A stretch of DNA of 64,000 bases from Enterococcus sp. 9D6_DIV0238 (lineage in GTDB: Bacteria > Bacillota > Bacilli > Lactobacillales > Enterococcaceae). Both the position numbers and the translations under genes were made by a program. The notes below the pieces were generated by a model. It ran no database searches. It saw nothing but the letters and a program-made list of their open reading frames with translations, and was not told the DNA's origin. Shown piece by piece: positions 31,874 through 40,978 of the stretch (its first letter is position 1; every line of letters begins with the position of its first letter). The stretch covers positions 1,267,501 through 1,331,500 of the forward strand of contig NZ_CP147246.1 of NCBI RefSeq assembly GCF_002174455.2, written 5' to 3'.

Positions 31874-32899
31874 TTATCGTCTCTCTTTAAAATAACTCAA
31901 AAATGGAAAGAGCAATTTCATCGTTGTTCCTTCACCTTCTACAGATTCCACCGATAGTTGATGACCTAATTTATCCGCTAAACTCTTTGCCAAATATAAG
32001 CCTAAACCTGTGGAATGCTGCTCACTCGTTCGACCATTTTCACCCGTAAAGCCTTTGTCAAAAATCCGTCCCTGGTCTTCTTTAGGAATCCCAACACCCG
32101 TATCTTTCAACTGTAACCAAGCGCCTTCTTTTGTACGTGAAAAAGTAACAGTGATGTCTCCTCCAGCTGGCGTATATTTGATTGCATTGCTCACCAACTG
32201 CTTGAAGATAAACGCCACCCATTTTGCATCCGTCAACACGAGTTGATCTGTTCCTTCAATTGAAAAATGTAGATTCTTTTGAATAAAATAGCTTCCCTGT
32301 GTCCGAATGACAGATTGAACGATCTCCTTCAACGAATATTCTTGAATAAGATAATCTCTGGAAAAACTATCCAAACGGGCATAATAAAGTACCTGCTCCA
32401 CATATTCATCGATCTTTGTCAGCTCATTTTCGACCAAGTAATATTTCTTCTCTGGAATATCATCTTCCAGAGACTGTAAAATCAAGTTCACTGCAGCCAA
32501 TGGTACTTTGATTTCATGTACCCATGAATCGATATAATCTTTTTGATCCTGCTGGTTATTGATCGCCTGCTGCATCACTTGTTGATGCTCGACCAATAAC
32601 CCATTGATGTATTCTTGAACGAGCTTTTCTTCTGCCCTTGATGCCTCACTTAGATAATGCTGTAAAGAAGGCGGATGCTCTGTTGTGTCCAGTGAGCGCC
32701 ACCAACGTTTTTTTAATGAATAGTCGATCGTTAAAAAGAGCAGTAAAAATAAACCTTCTAATAAGACTAAATAACCAATGATCGAAAAATTCACCGCAGT
32801 ATCTGGAGATAACCAAAGAATAAAACAGGTCAGTGCAATAAATGTCAGCCAGCCAACGAGTAAAAGCCAGTGATCCTTTAAATAATTACGAATCGTCAT
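31874..32899 (-). CDS. sapS: Intramembrane-sensing histidine kinase (BceS/SapS-like)
   Basis: A 341-residue kinase. Two membrane helices near the N-terminus are joined by only about ten residues, the mark of intramembrane-sensing BceS/GraS kinases that read the flux of a BceAB-type transporter exposed to cell-wall-active peptides. The phosphoacceptor is in WVHEIKVPLAAV; the ATP-binding region shows VSNAIKYTPAGG, LKDTGVGIPKED and STGLGLYLAKSLA. From memory, E. faecalis has this pair (SapRS, EF0926-0927) at a comparable place, controlling bacitracin-detoxifying transporters encoded elsewhere. No transporter is adjacent here either. Confidence 0.88.
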   Translation of the reverse strand: MTIRNYLKDHWLLLVGWLTFIALTCFILWLSPDTAVNFSIIGYLVLLEGLFLLLFLTIDYSLKKRWWRSLDTTEHPPSLQHYLSEASRAEEKLVQEYINGLLVEHQQVMQQAINNQQDQKDYIDSWVHEIKVPLAAVNLILQSLEDDIPEKKYYLVENELTKIDEYVEQVLYYARLDSFSRDYLIQEYSLKEIVQSVIRTQGSYFIQKNLHFSIEGTDQLVLTDAKWVAFIFKQLVSNAIKYTPAGGDITVTFSRTKEGAWLQLKDTGVGIPKEDQGRIFDKGFTGENGRTSEQHSTGLGLYLAKSLADKLGHQLSVESVEGEGTTMKLLFPFLSYFKERR

Positions 32900-32912
32900 G
32901 CGTTTCTCCTAT

Positions 32913-33587
32913 CTACGGTACAATGTATCCTTGGCCAACTTTGGTTTCGATGTAGCCTTCCAATCCAGCCTGTTCGATTTTCTTCCGTAAGCGATTGATA
33001 TTGACTGTTAAAGTGTTGTCATCAACAAAACGTTCATCTTCCCATAACGCGCGTAGTAGCTTTTCTCTAGTCAATATTTTTCCATGCTTCTTCATCAAAA
33101 TATAAAGCAAACGATACTCATTTTTACTTAGATCAATGATTTCACCATTGATCTCCATACTGCCATTATCCACATTCAAGGTGATGCCGTTATGAGACAT
33201 GATCTCGCTGCCGACCTCAGAATAATTATACGATCTCCGTAGTAAAGCGTTGATCTTAGCAACCAAAACATCTAATTGAAATGGTTTTGTCACAAAATCA
33301 TCAGCCCCCATATTCATCGCCATGATCATATCCATATTCGTATTACGACTCGAAATAAAAATAATAGGTACTTTAGAAATTTCACGAATCTTTTGACACC
33401 AATAATAACCATCAAATACAGGTAAATTGATATCCAGTAAAACCAACTGCGGATCTTCCTGCTGAAAGTCCTCTAAAACAGTATTAAAATTAGTCACTCC
33501 GAATGTATCAAACTGCCATTTTTGCAGCTCTTCACGAATCAAGTCGCGAATCGTCGTCTCATCTTCCACAATCATGATCTTTGCCAT
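32913..33587 (-). CDS. sapR: OmpR-family response regulator (BceR/SapR-like)
   Basis: A 224-residue regulator with a receiver domain (phosphoacceptor Asp52 in VLLDINLPVFDG) and a winged-helix DNA-binding domain (residues ~130-224, with LSKNEYRLLYILMKKHGK). ATG 33587 is preferred because GGAGGG lies seven bases upstream; the GTG at 33602 overlaps that site. It is cotranscribed with the kinase gene 13 bases downstream. Targets are expected to be BceAB-like transporter genes outside this window. Confidence 0.9.
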   Translation of the reverse strand: MAKIMIVEDETTIRDLIREELQKWQFDTFGVTNFNTVLEDFQQEDPQLVLLDINLPVFDGYYWCQKIREISKVPIIFISSRNTNMDMIMAMNMGADDFVTKPFQLDVLVAKINALLRRSYNYSEVGSEIMSHNGITLNVDNGSMEINGEIIDLSKNEYRLLYILMKKHGKILTREKLLRALWEDERFVDDNTLTVNINRLRKKIEQAGLEGYIETKVGQGYIVP

Positions 33588-33820
33588 CCATTTTCCCTCC
33601 ACTTGTTTCTTCTATTGTACCTTATCAGAAAATGTCCGTCATTTATATAGGACTTTTAGCCGAGATAAAAAAGATAAAATTAACAAATTCGTTTTTCTTT
33701 TATAAAATACCTTAATGTAATTTTTGTCTATTTTTTTCGTACCGTTTTTCTACATCACATTATTAGCCTAGCTTTTTATGATAACCTGACTTACAGATAC
33801 AGTGGAAAGGAGTCTTTTAT

Positions 33821-34393
33821 ATGAAAAAGAAATTACACTATTCTCGTGTGCTATTTTTGACAGTAGTGACTGCAACGGTCACATTAGCAGCCTGCACAGC
33901 AAATGAAGAATCAACGAAAGACAAGACAAAAAATTCGGAAGCATCATTAAAAATCAACTCTACGAGCAGTTCATCAAAGGAGAAATCGTCACCCAGCTCA
34001 ACAAAAAGTGAAGGAAAAACAGGAACCGTCACTTATACAGCCGAGCTGGGCAGTGAAGAAGATAAAATGGAAAAAAAAGTAACCTATAAAAATGGAAAAA
34101 TAATTGCCGAAGAAACGACCGAAGCTATTCCTTACGCTGGGTTTGGTATCAAAGATAAAACAGAAGCTGAATCCTTGATTTCTCAGAAACAAAAAGAGCT
34201 GGAAAATGTTGAGGGGGTCAACTATTCCGTAGAGTATCAAGAAGAACGAGCCATCGAATCCTATAAAATAGATTTCACTAAGGTTGATCGGGAAAAAATA
34301 GGCTTTTTATCTGCGCTTGCTGATCTTTCTACGATAGATGAAGTGGAAAAACTGTTGCTTGAGATGGGGTATAAAAAAATTGAAGAGCAATAA
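33821..34393 (+). CDS. YehR-like lipoprotein (DUF1307)
   Basis: A 190-residue secreted lipoprotein. The signal sequence ends in the lipobox LAAC. A Ser/Thr/Lys-rich linker (residues ~25-65) precedes a domain with VTYTAELGSEEDKMEKKVTYKN and VEYQEERAIESYKIDF, the pattern of the DUF1307/YehR family. The function is unknown. It is transcribed away from the sapR-sapS pair and has its own ribosome site (AAAGGAG) and terminator. Confidence 0.85.
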   Translation: MKKKLHYSRVLFLTVVTATVTLAACTANEESTKDKTKNSEASLKINSTSSSSKEKSSPSSTKSEGKTGTVTYTAELGSEEDKMEKKVTYKNGKIIAEETTEAIPYAGFGIKDKTEAESLISQKQKELENVEGVNYSVEYQEERAIESYKIDFTKVDREKIGFLSALADLSTIDEVEKLLLEMGYKKIEEQ

Positions 34394-34455
34394 TTGACCC
34401 CTTAAATCGGCAATATCGATCAACTTCTATAGTGTTCAACTTTTTTATCAAAGAT

Positions 34456-34498
34456 AAAGGTTCCTCATACTTTAAACGTATGGGGAACCTTTGATTTT
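34456..34498 (+). terminator. Terminator downstream of the YehR-like gene
   Basis: AAAGGTTCCTCATAC (34456-34470) pairs with GTATGGGGAACCTTT (34478-34492), followed by GATTTTT. Confidence 0.8.
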
Positions 34499-34554
34499 TA
34501 GAACAACTAGAATCTATAACATAAGTGCAATACTAAAAAGTGTAGGTGATCGTC

Positions 34555-34801
34555 ATGAACGATTTACCAAAACGAACAGATAAAGCCAATGTCAAAAAAA
34601 TATGTTGAAACTGTGATTCGTAAGTTGAATAATCATCCTAGGAAATACGTAGGCTATAAATGTCTTATGAGACATTTTATAACAAGCTATTATTTTAACA
34701 AAAGTGAGATTACTAAATGGCTGCTGAAATTTTCCCAATATAAACTCCTATATCTGCGAATTAGTCATTTGAATTTCTTTACTTGGTCGCAAGCACCATA
34801 A
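34555..34801 (+). pseudogene. Possible frameshifted small basic ORF (uncertain)
   Basis: An ATG at 34555 preceded by AGGTGAT opens a 17-codon frame that stops just after a run of seven A bases (34594-34600). The next frame continues from ATG 34589 for 70 codons, and removing one A would fuse them into about 80 residues rich in Lys, Arg and Tyr. I recognise no family. The 3' end overlaps the convergent CPBP gene. It may be a broken remnant or no gene at all. Confidence 0.25.
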
Positions 34802-35530
34802 CGTGTAAAGAAGAGGAACTAGACCATATATAATAAGCACATTAGACCACGAACTAACAGAGGCTAAATCTGATGTAGGTGTCCAAGGGGACAGGTTGTT
34901 CATAGAATGGAATAGAGTAGCATAAAATATTGTACCTGTTCTCATTGATAGAACAGAAAAAACCAAGCCCATGAAGAATGTATAAACCACTTGTTGATTT
35001 ACAGCCTCCAAAGAAGGAGCTATTGGCATCAATAAGTTTAAATAGTGTGTCGTACAAAATAGAAAAGAAGTACACAAGGCAATTATTAAAGGTTTCCATT
35101 TTGAATTAGGGAACGAGCTATTAAACCCAATAGTACCAAATCCCCTATCCCTTATTTCTTCAAATAAACCAGCCCCTAATGCACTAGCAAAAGAAACGAT
35201 GATAAGATAGACCGGTTGTCTAAAAACATCAGCAATTCCACCAATAAAATCAATTCCAAAAAGAATGAAAGGAACCACGAAAATCAAGATATTCTTCTTA
35301 GGTTTTGTGATTACTGGAGAGAAATTTATTTCGACACCAAATGAATTTTTAGTCAATCTAACAATGAAGATAGAAATTGCAGTTACGATCAAGAAATAAA
35401 CTAATTCATAATAGGGTTTACTTTGTAAATTTGGTAGAGTATACAAGAGACTTAATGTAACTATTTTATATAGTAAGAAAGTTCCCCACATTACAACAAT
35501 AGTCCTAAAAAAATTTTTCCAATTCATCAT
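34748..35530 (-). CDS. CPBP family intramembrane protease
   Basis: A 260-residue membrane protein of the CAAX-protease/bacteriocin-processing family. The catalytic motifs are FEEIRDRGFG (Glu-Glu-x3-Arg, about residue 120), a Phe-x3-His in FLFCTTH, and LFHSMNN (His-x3-Asn). ATG 35530 with AGGAG upstream is the start; the in-frame extension to 35650 has no ribosome site. Relatives process peptides or protect against self-made bacteriocins. Its base composition is more AT-rich than the core genes around it, suggesting an accessory gene. Confidence 0.82.
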   Translation of the reverse strand: MMNWKNFFRTIVVMWGTFLLYKIVTLSLLYTLPNLQSKPYYELVYFLIVTAISIFIVRLTKNSFGVEINFSPVITKPKKNILIFVVPFILFGIDFIGGIADVFRQPVYLIIVSFASALGAGLFEEIRDRGFGTIGFNSSFPNSKWKPLIIALCTSFLFCTTHYLNLLMPIAPSLEAVNQQVVYTFFMGLVFSVLSMRTGTIFYATLFHSMNNLSPWTPTSDLASVSSWSNVLIIYGLVPLLYTLWCLRPSKEIQMTNSQI

Positions 35531-35702
35531 CAAATCTCCTAATTCAGTAATTTTTTTATTATTTTTTCGTTCACCCACTGGCATTTTATCATAATCAGAT
35601 TTAAAAAATGTGGGATATAAGATTGAATCCTTCAATAGGTTATAATCCACAAATCGAATATTGCACTTAATTAGACAATTCTAGAAGCATATTCGTACTT
35701 CT

Positions 35703-36536
35703 TTAAAAACTTTGATTTCCTAGTGGACTTCTTGGCATCCCCATCTGTATGTGTTCTTTTTTTGATAGTTGAGCTTTCAAATAAGTTAATGGGCTATGTT
35801 CGAATATTTTATTTATTTCACTTTCTAAATAGAAGGCTTCATCATTTCCGCTACACAGCGACTCAAACCATTGTTTAACTTCTAATGGATATAAATTACC
35901 TGAGATAGAAGAAAGTCTATTAAAACCTAAGGCGACTTTTTCTTTTAGTTTATTTTCGCCGCCTGCATAGAAATAAAAGTCTTCCGGCAATACTGATTTT
36001 AACTCAAGGATGCGATTTTCATCTCCTGCTTCCTTCAAGCCTATAACACGACATGTTTCCACTATGTTTAAAAAAGAAGCTGTTTCCAAATTGAAGCCAG
36101 TTCGCTTAGGGTTATTGTACAGAATCATTGGTTTTTCACAAGCAAACGAGATCGCTTCTACATACTTTACCGCTTCTGACTGTGTTGGTAAAATATACGG
36201 AGAAAATCCAACAAGGATACTCGAAATTTTTTCTTTGCTATCAACAGCTTTAGCTAAAGCCACTGCTTCTTTTTGGCGTATACTAGATAAGCCAAAAATA
36301 ATTTCAACATCGATCTCTATCCTATCCTCATTTTCAATCTCATTTAATAACGAGATTTTTTCTGCAAGAGTTAGGCTATGTTGTTCTCCTGTGGAGCCGC
36401 ATACTAAAAATGACCGCACACCAATCGTTTGCAGATAAAGGATATGATCCAACGTTGCTCGTACATTCAGCGCTTCATCCTCATAAAAAGCAGTAGGCAC
36501 CGCTACATGATAGCTATTTTTCAGTTCATCTGACAT
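35703..36536 (-). CDS. DapA/NAL superfamily lyase-aldolase
   Basis: A 277-residue class I aldolase-fold protein. The Schiff-base lysine is Lys168 (VIGLKEAGD) and the Tyr140 of ILYNNPKRTG is the usual proton relay; VCGSTGEQHSL matches the GTTGE substrate loop. True dihydrodipicolinate synthases are about 290 residues and usually sit with lysine genes. Here the partner is a RidA-type deaminase, 48 bases upstream, so a catabolic pyruvate-forming aldolase for a keto or imino acid is more likely. The substrate is unknown. Confidence 0.85.
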   Translation of the reverse strand: MSDELKNSYHVAVPTAFYEDEALNVRATLDHILYLQTIGVRSFLVCGSTGEQHSLTLAEKISLLNEIENEDRIEIDVEIIFGLSSIRQKEAVALAKAVDSKEKISSILVGFSPYILPTQSEAVKYVEAISFACEKPMILYNNPKRTGFNLETASFLNIVETCRVIGLKEAGDENRILELKSVLPEDFYFYAGGENKLKEKVALGFNRLSSISGNLYPLEVKQWFESLCSGNDEAFYLESEINKIFEHSPLTYLKAQLSKKEHIQMGMPRSPLGNQSF

Positions 36537-36584
36537 CTGTATCTCTCCTTTTCACCTAGAACTGGCTGATTCGTTCAATTCTTA

Positions 36585-36983
36585 TTAGTCATTACGTTCA
36601 TTAGAAATTTTATAAACAATGACCTCTATTTCAATATCCGCACCTAATGGTAATTCCAGAACAGCTACACATGTTCTTGCCGGAAAAGGTTCTTTAAACA
36701 TCATTTTATAAACTTCATTCATCGCCTCAAAATTTTTCATTTGTGTTAGATAGACATTGACTTTTACAACATCGTCTAAACTAACATTGGCCGTTTTCAT
36801 CACTTCTTGTAAATTGACAAAACACTGTTTTGTTTGTTCTTCAATACTCCCTGTTTCTTCGATATAATTAGTACTATTTTTAGCAACTTGACCTGAGAAA
36901 AACAGATAATTACCAGCATCGATTGCATGCGAATACGGTCCTGAAACAGATACGTTGTTTCCTGTATAGCTTTTTCTTTTCAT
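36585..36983 (-). CDS. RidA family reactive imine deaminase
   Basis: A 132-residue YjgF/RidA protein. The N-terminal GPYSHAIDAGNYLFFSGQ and the substrate-binding Arg in PFPARTCVAV are conserved, with the C-terminal GADIEIEVI strand. RidA proteins hydrolyse enamine and imine intermediates released by PLP enzymes; some subgroups work inside specific catabolic operons. ATG 36983 follows GGAGGGAGC; a longer frame to 37019 lacks a ribosome site. It is probably cotranscribed with the downstream DapA-like gene. Confidence 0.9.
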   Translation of the reverse strand: MKRKSYTGNNVSVSGPYSHAIDAGNYLFFSGQVAKNSTNYIEETGSIEEQTKQCFVNLQEVMKTANVSLDDVVKVNVYLTQMKNFEAMNEVYKMMFKEPFPARTCVAVLELPLGADIEIEVIVYKISNERND

Positions 36984-37079
36984 ATAAATATTGCTCCCTC
37001 CAATTATTTTTGAGTACAAACTTTCTTTAAGTCTAACATAGCAATATAAAGTTGCTACACCGTTTGCATTTCTTCTAAT

Positions 37080-37928
37080 TTACAGTGAACTTACAGGAAA
37101 TTTTTGCCACATATTGATTTCTTTTTTAGATTTTTGCGGCATTGGATAATGCGTAAATTGGTTCGTAATTATCCTAACATACGTTTCTTGCGTTGAATCT
37201 CCAGACCACAAATACCGTCCTAATAAAAAAGAAAAAGCAACCTCTTCCCAATTATCGTAATTTTCTTTAAGCTGATGAGAGAACTTTTCTAAATAGTGCC
37301 AAGTTTCTTCTTCTGACAAATAGCCCAAATTATAGCAAACTCGCGCCACATTAGCACCGCGAAGGGCGTCCCAAGCAAAGATTCCTTTGCAATTATAAAT
37401 AGCATTTTCATCTATTGTTCGTAGCTCACCATTATCATTATATACCTGGATACCATTTGCAGCAGTAATCAACTGAGTAAGATGACTATCGACCACATAT
37501 CTCGAATCTAATTGACGCAAAATACTGCTTAAATCTATTTCCTTTCGATGTCCAGAATCAAACAACCAGTCAAGTGTATCTATCGTTGTTTGATGATTAG
37601 TGATCGACCAGTCTCTTTTAAATACTTGTCTTCGAATCAATTTAAGAAATGGTTTTTCCAAATCAAAGCTTTTTAAACATATCATTGTCGGATATGGATC
37701 ATGACTATAAATCGATGCTGCAGCTAAATATTTTTGCTTATCAGCTGGAGCCTCATAAGCTTTCACAAAAGAAGCTATTTTCTTATCCGTAACAAATTTA
37801 TAATATAGCCAGTAAATGAAGACAATTCCAACCAACAATAAAAGGATCACTCCAACATAGCCTGCTAGACTTTCTCCATCAGTACGTGAAAACAATCTAC
37901 TCAACAATCTACTTAATACCCTACTCAT
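37080..37928 (-). CDS. DUF1266 membrane-anchored protein
   Basis: A 282-residue protein. A basic N-terminus with a repeated SRLLSRLFSR pattern leads into one membrane helix (YVGVILLLLVGIVFIYWLYY). A cytoplasmic domain follows with the DUF1266 signature FAWDALRGANVARVCYNLGYLSEEE-type sequence (given here in parts: AWDALRGANVARV, GYLSEEETW). Function unknown. It lies 97 bases upstream of the RidA gene in the same direction and is followed upstream by 0.6 kb of AT-rich DNA without a gene. Confidence 0.75.
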   Translation of the reverse strand: MSRVLSRLLSRLFSRTDGESLAGYVGVILLLLVGIVFIYWLYYKFVTDKKIASFVKAYEAPADKQKYLAAASIYSHDPYPTMICLKSFDLEKPFLKLIRRQVFKRDWSITNHQTTIDTLDWLFDSGHRKEIDLSSILRQLDSRYVVDSHLTQLITAANGIQVYNDNGELRTIDENAIYNCKGIFAWDALRGANVARVCYNLGYLSEEETWHYLEKFSHQLKENYDNWEEVAFSFLLGRYLWSGDSTQETYVRIITNQFTHYPMPQKSKKEINMWQKFPVSSL

Positions 37929-38542
37929 TCTATTAACTCCTATCTTTTTTCATTTTACTTCATTATCGCAATCAATTTCATCTATTTAATAACTAAAAAA
38001 TCTTCTTTCTCCTTTCTCTTTTTATTAACTATACAGAACCACATCATTAATTGGAAGAGTATTTTTTCATTTTTTTGTATAAACAGTTGGTTGTATAAAA
38101 GCCTATAAAATATCATTTTAAAGCTTTATTTACTCTTTTTTTACCAAAAATATTTCATCATATTTTTTCGTTTTTTATCAATCATCATTATTTATTTTGA
38201 TAACTAAAACAAAAATATAGGAAATGAAATATAACACTACGAATTAAGAATTGATGCCTTTAAAAACGAAAAACATTAGAATTGATTTAATCATCGTCCT
38301 TTCTTATTTTGCGAATCGATTATTTCAAATCTTCCTATCGCTAAAAAAAAGACAAATGTATGATTCAACAGCAATAAATAGATGATCACTTTCTACAACA
38401 TAATTTCTTTAATTTTTCTCATCACTATACCTTGTTTTCATTAGTATAAAAATATTACCGCCTGATATTTGGATAAACTGATCACAAAAAAAGAGCAAAA
38501 CAAAACTAAAAATCAGTTTTGTTTTGCTCTCAAAATTTGATG
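37929..38542. other. AT-rich stretch without genes
   Basis: About 0.6 kb of strongly AT-rich DNA. I see no frame with a ribosome site and no tRNA-like fold. Only the terminator at its right end stands out. It may be a decayed accessory region. Confidence 0.6.
38491..38532 (-). terminator. Terminator of the small membrane protein gene
   Basis: AGAGCAAAACAAAACT pairs with AGTTTTGTTTTGCTCT, with a T run (CTTTTTTTG) on the minus strand. Confidence 0.85.
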
Positions 38543-38740
38543 CTATTGTTTAACTTTGTTTTTTGGCAATAAAAGACAGCCTAACAAACCAGCGATTATT
38601 GCTGTAATGATGATACAAATGATTCGATCGATCCAAATATTAGTTGGAAACTTCTGAAAAAAGGCTAATGCCCGATTCCCAACACTGATCGACAGATAGA
38701 TGATAACTAGATAAGATATAACTTCTCTTGCACGACTCAT
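38543..38740 (-). CDS. Small two-helix membrane protein
   Basis: A 65-residue protein of unknown family. It has two hydrophobic segments (VISYLVIIYLSISVGNRAL and IICIIITAIIAGLLGCLLL) and a basic C-terminus (PKNKVKQ). AAGGGG precedes the ATG and a strong terminator follows, which supports it being a real gene. Confidence 0.65.
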   Translation of the reverse strand: MSRAREVISYLVIIYLSISVGNRALAFFQKFPTNIWIDRIICIIITAIIAGLLGCLLLPKNKVKQ

Positions 38741-38885
38741 TGCTGCCCCTTCTTTCTCTCAGTACATTTATACTAGCATACGGAAGGTGAGTAAACTACT
38801 TACAAAAGATTCCATAACCTTACATCTATGAAAGCTACATTTGAATCGTCATTGGACTTTCATAACAAACCTAAAAATATTTTTA

Positions 38886-40313
38886 TTAGATGATGACTCT
38901 TTCTGTATCAAAATAAATCGAAAAGCACATTCGCGTCCCTTCTAATTCTTTGAATGAGAAGTTCCACTCTTGTTTATCTAGTATTTGTTTCACAATGAAT
39001 AACCCTAAGCCTGATCCTCCTGTTTCCCGATTCCGGCTGAAATCAGGACGATAGAATGGCTCGAAGATTTGACTCAACTCTTCTTTCGACAAAACTTTTA
39101 CTGCTTGATTCTCGATAACTAATGTATGCTGATCCAAAAACAAATCGATTTGACCATTCGTCTTAGTATAACGAAAAGCATTACTTAAAAGATTATTGAT
39201 TACTTTGCCAAGTTCATCTTTATTTCCTTTGACGAAGCATTCTTCTAAATGTACAATTAATTCTACCTGATTGACTTCTGCAAGCAATCGATAAGTTTTA
39301 AGCTTATCCTCAATGACCTCTTTTAGGGAAAAAACTTCCTGATTCGTTTCCTCCAAAGAAAACATGTCCAACTTTGAAACAGTCAAAACATTTTGGATCA
39401 TGTCTGCTTGCTGCTGTAAAATCTCTTTACATACTGCTAGATAATACTCGCGATCCTTAAATTTTCCAACATTATAAATCATACCGTCAATGATGCCCAT
39501 CAATGAGGCGACCGGTGTTTTTAATTCATGTGAAGTCACGCGCATAAATTCAGCTTTAGAACGTTCGATCCCTTCTACTTTAGCAACCTCAGCTTTTAAT
39601 GCGTCAATTGTGGTAAGCAACGTCTGGTCCAATTGATTAATGTCTTGAGCAAGTAAAGCCAATTCATCTTTTCCTTTGATCTCACATTTTATCGTATGAT
39701 CCAAGCTTAACATTTGATTTGTCGCCATAGATATCTGCTTGATTCGTTTGGTTGAAAAACGGCTATAGAAATAAGCTGCAATACCGCCGATCAAAAAATC
39801 GATCACTAAAAGAAATGGATAAATCTGCAATAATACCGCACTAGCATCTGAAATCGGCTGGAGTGAATACAACCCCGTCAATAGGTAGTGCGTGCCCTGG
39901 TTATCTTTGATTGAACTTGTCATCTCTTTTACTCTGTTCGACCCTGATAATTCCACATCCATCGTGTCTGAAGAATCTACTATCTTCGTTTCTCCCTGAT
40001 CACCTAATTTAATACTAAACGAATCATTTTCCTCGCCAAAATAAGGATGGATGATCTTTCCATTTTGATCCGACAAAATTAGTGTGATCGCTTCTTGCCC
40101 TTTAAATAATTGTTTATCTATTTTTCCCCGCATTTCTTCTAAAGACTTCTTATCCAATTCATTCGTGATCTCACCAAACTCGTGCTTGATTCCATTAAGC
40201 TTTGTATATTCATAATAAATGGGCATCACAAAATATAAAATAGCTAATGAAACTGTCGTTACTGTAAAGATGACAGAGATCGAAAACAAGAAATTTTTCC
40301 ACATGATTTTCAT
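38886..40313 (-). CDS. Sensor histidine kinase of the efflux module
   Basis: A 475-residue kinase. It has one membrane helix near residue 15, an extracellular domain of about 140 residues, a second helix (LLQIYPFLLVIDFLIGGIAAY), a HAMP-like linker, then the phosphoacceptor SHELKTPVASL and ATP-binding GSGLGLFIVKQIL. Its ATG overlaps the regulator's stop (ATGA). It is the last gene of a six-gene block with an adaptor, ATPase, permease and lipoprotein, so it probably senses a substrate or stress handled by that efflux pump. Confidence 0.9.
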   Translation of the reverse strand: MKIMWKNFLFSISVIFTVTTVSLAILYFVMPIYYEYTKLNGIKHEFGEITNELDKKSLEEMRGKIDKQLFKGQEAITLILSDQNGKIIHPYFGEENDSFSIKLGDQGETKIVDSSDTMDVELSGSNRVKEMTSSIKDNQGTHYLLTGLYSLQPISDASAVLLQIYPFLLVIDFLIGGIAAYFYSRFSTKRIKQISMATNQMLSLDHTIKCEIKGKDELALLAQDINQLDQTLLTTIDALKAEVAKVEGIERSKAEFMRVTSHELKTPVASLMGIIDGMIYNVGKFKDREYYLAVCKEILQQQADMIQNVLTVSKLDMFSLEETNQEVFSLKEVIEDKLKTYRLLAEVNQVELIVHLEECFVKGNKDELGKVINNLLSNAFRYTKTNGQIDLFLDQHTLVIENQAVKVLSKEELSQIFEPFYRPDFSRNRETGGSGLGLFIVKQILDKQEWNFSFKELEGTRMCFSIYFDTERVII

Positions 40314-40966
40314 TTTAAGACCTCGATTTTATAGCCCATCCCTTTGATCGTTTGAATGGACAATAAAGGTAATTTCTTTCGCAAATTCTTCATATGATTG
40401 TCGAGTATCCGACTATCTAAATAATCATCATAACCCCAAACTTGATAAACTAATTGTTCACGAGTTACTAAATTACCTGCTCTTTTTGCTAAAACAGCTA
40501 AAATTTCATATTCTTTTTTTGTCAAAGAAATTTCTTTCTCTTCATATGTCACAACACAATCGTCAAGATCGATCAAATAGCCATCGATCTCGATCTGATT
40601 ACTTGGTCTGTTCACTCTCAAAACATTTTCCACACGTTTCATCAAAATGACTGGCGAAAAAGGCTTCACGATATAATCATTGATCAAATGATTAAAGCTG
40701 ACTAACTGAGTATATTCATCATCGATCGCTGTTAGCATAATAACTGGTACATTAGATGTCTCCCTAACTTTTTTTAGAATCTCAATTCCACTAATGGAGG
40801 GCAACATGATATCCAACAAAAGTAAATCAAAATGCTGCAATTCAAATTCCTCTAACGCCTCTTCCCCATCTTTTACAGAGACAACCTCATAGTTTTTTTC
40901 CATCAAAAATTCTGTTACAACCTGATTGATCATTTCATCATCTTCAACGACTAGAATTTTTACCAT
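40310..40966 (-). CDS. OmpR-family response regulator of the efflux module
   Basis: A 218-residue regulator with receiver Asp52 (LLLLDIMLPSISG) and a winged-helix domain (LTKKEYEILAVLAKRAGNLV). It starts 12 bases after the permease stop and overlaps the kinase start, so it is expressed with the transporter genes and may autoregulate the whole block from the promoter before the lipoprotein gene. Confidence 0.92.
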   Translation of the reverse strand: MVKILVVEDDEMINQVVTEFLMEKNYEVVSVKDGEEALEEFELQHFDLLLLDIMLPSISGIEILKKVRETSNVPVIMLTAIDDEYTQLVSFNHLINDYIVKPFSPVILMKRVENVLRVNRPSNQIEIDGYLIDLDDCVVTYEEKEISLTKKEYEILAVLAKRAGNLVTREQLVYQVWGYDDYLDSRILDNHMKNLRKKLPLLSIQTIKGMGYKIEVLK

Positions 40967-40978
40967 GTTTACAACTCC

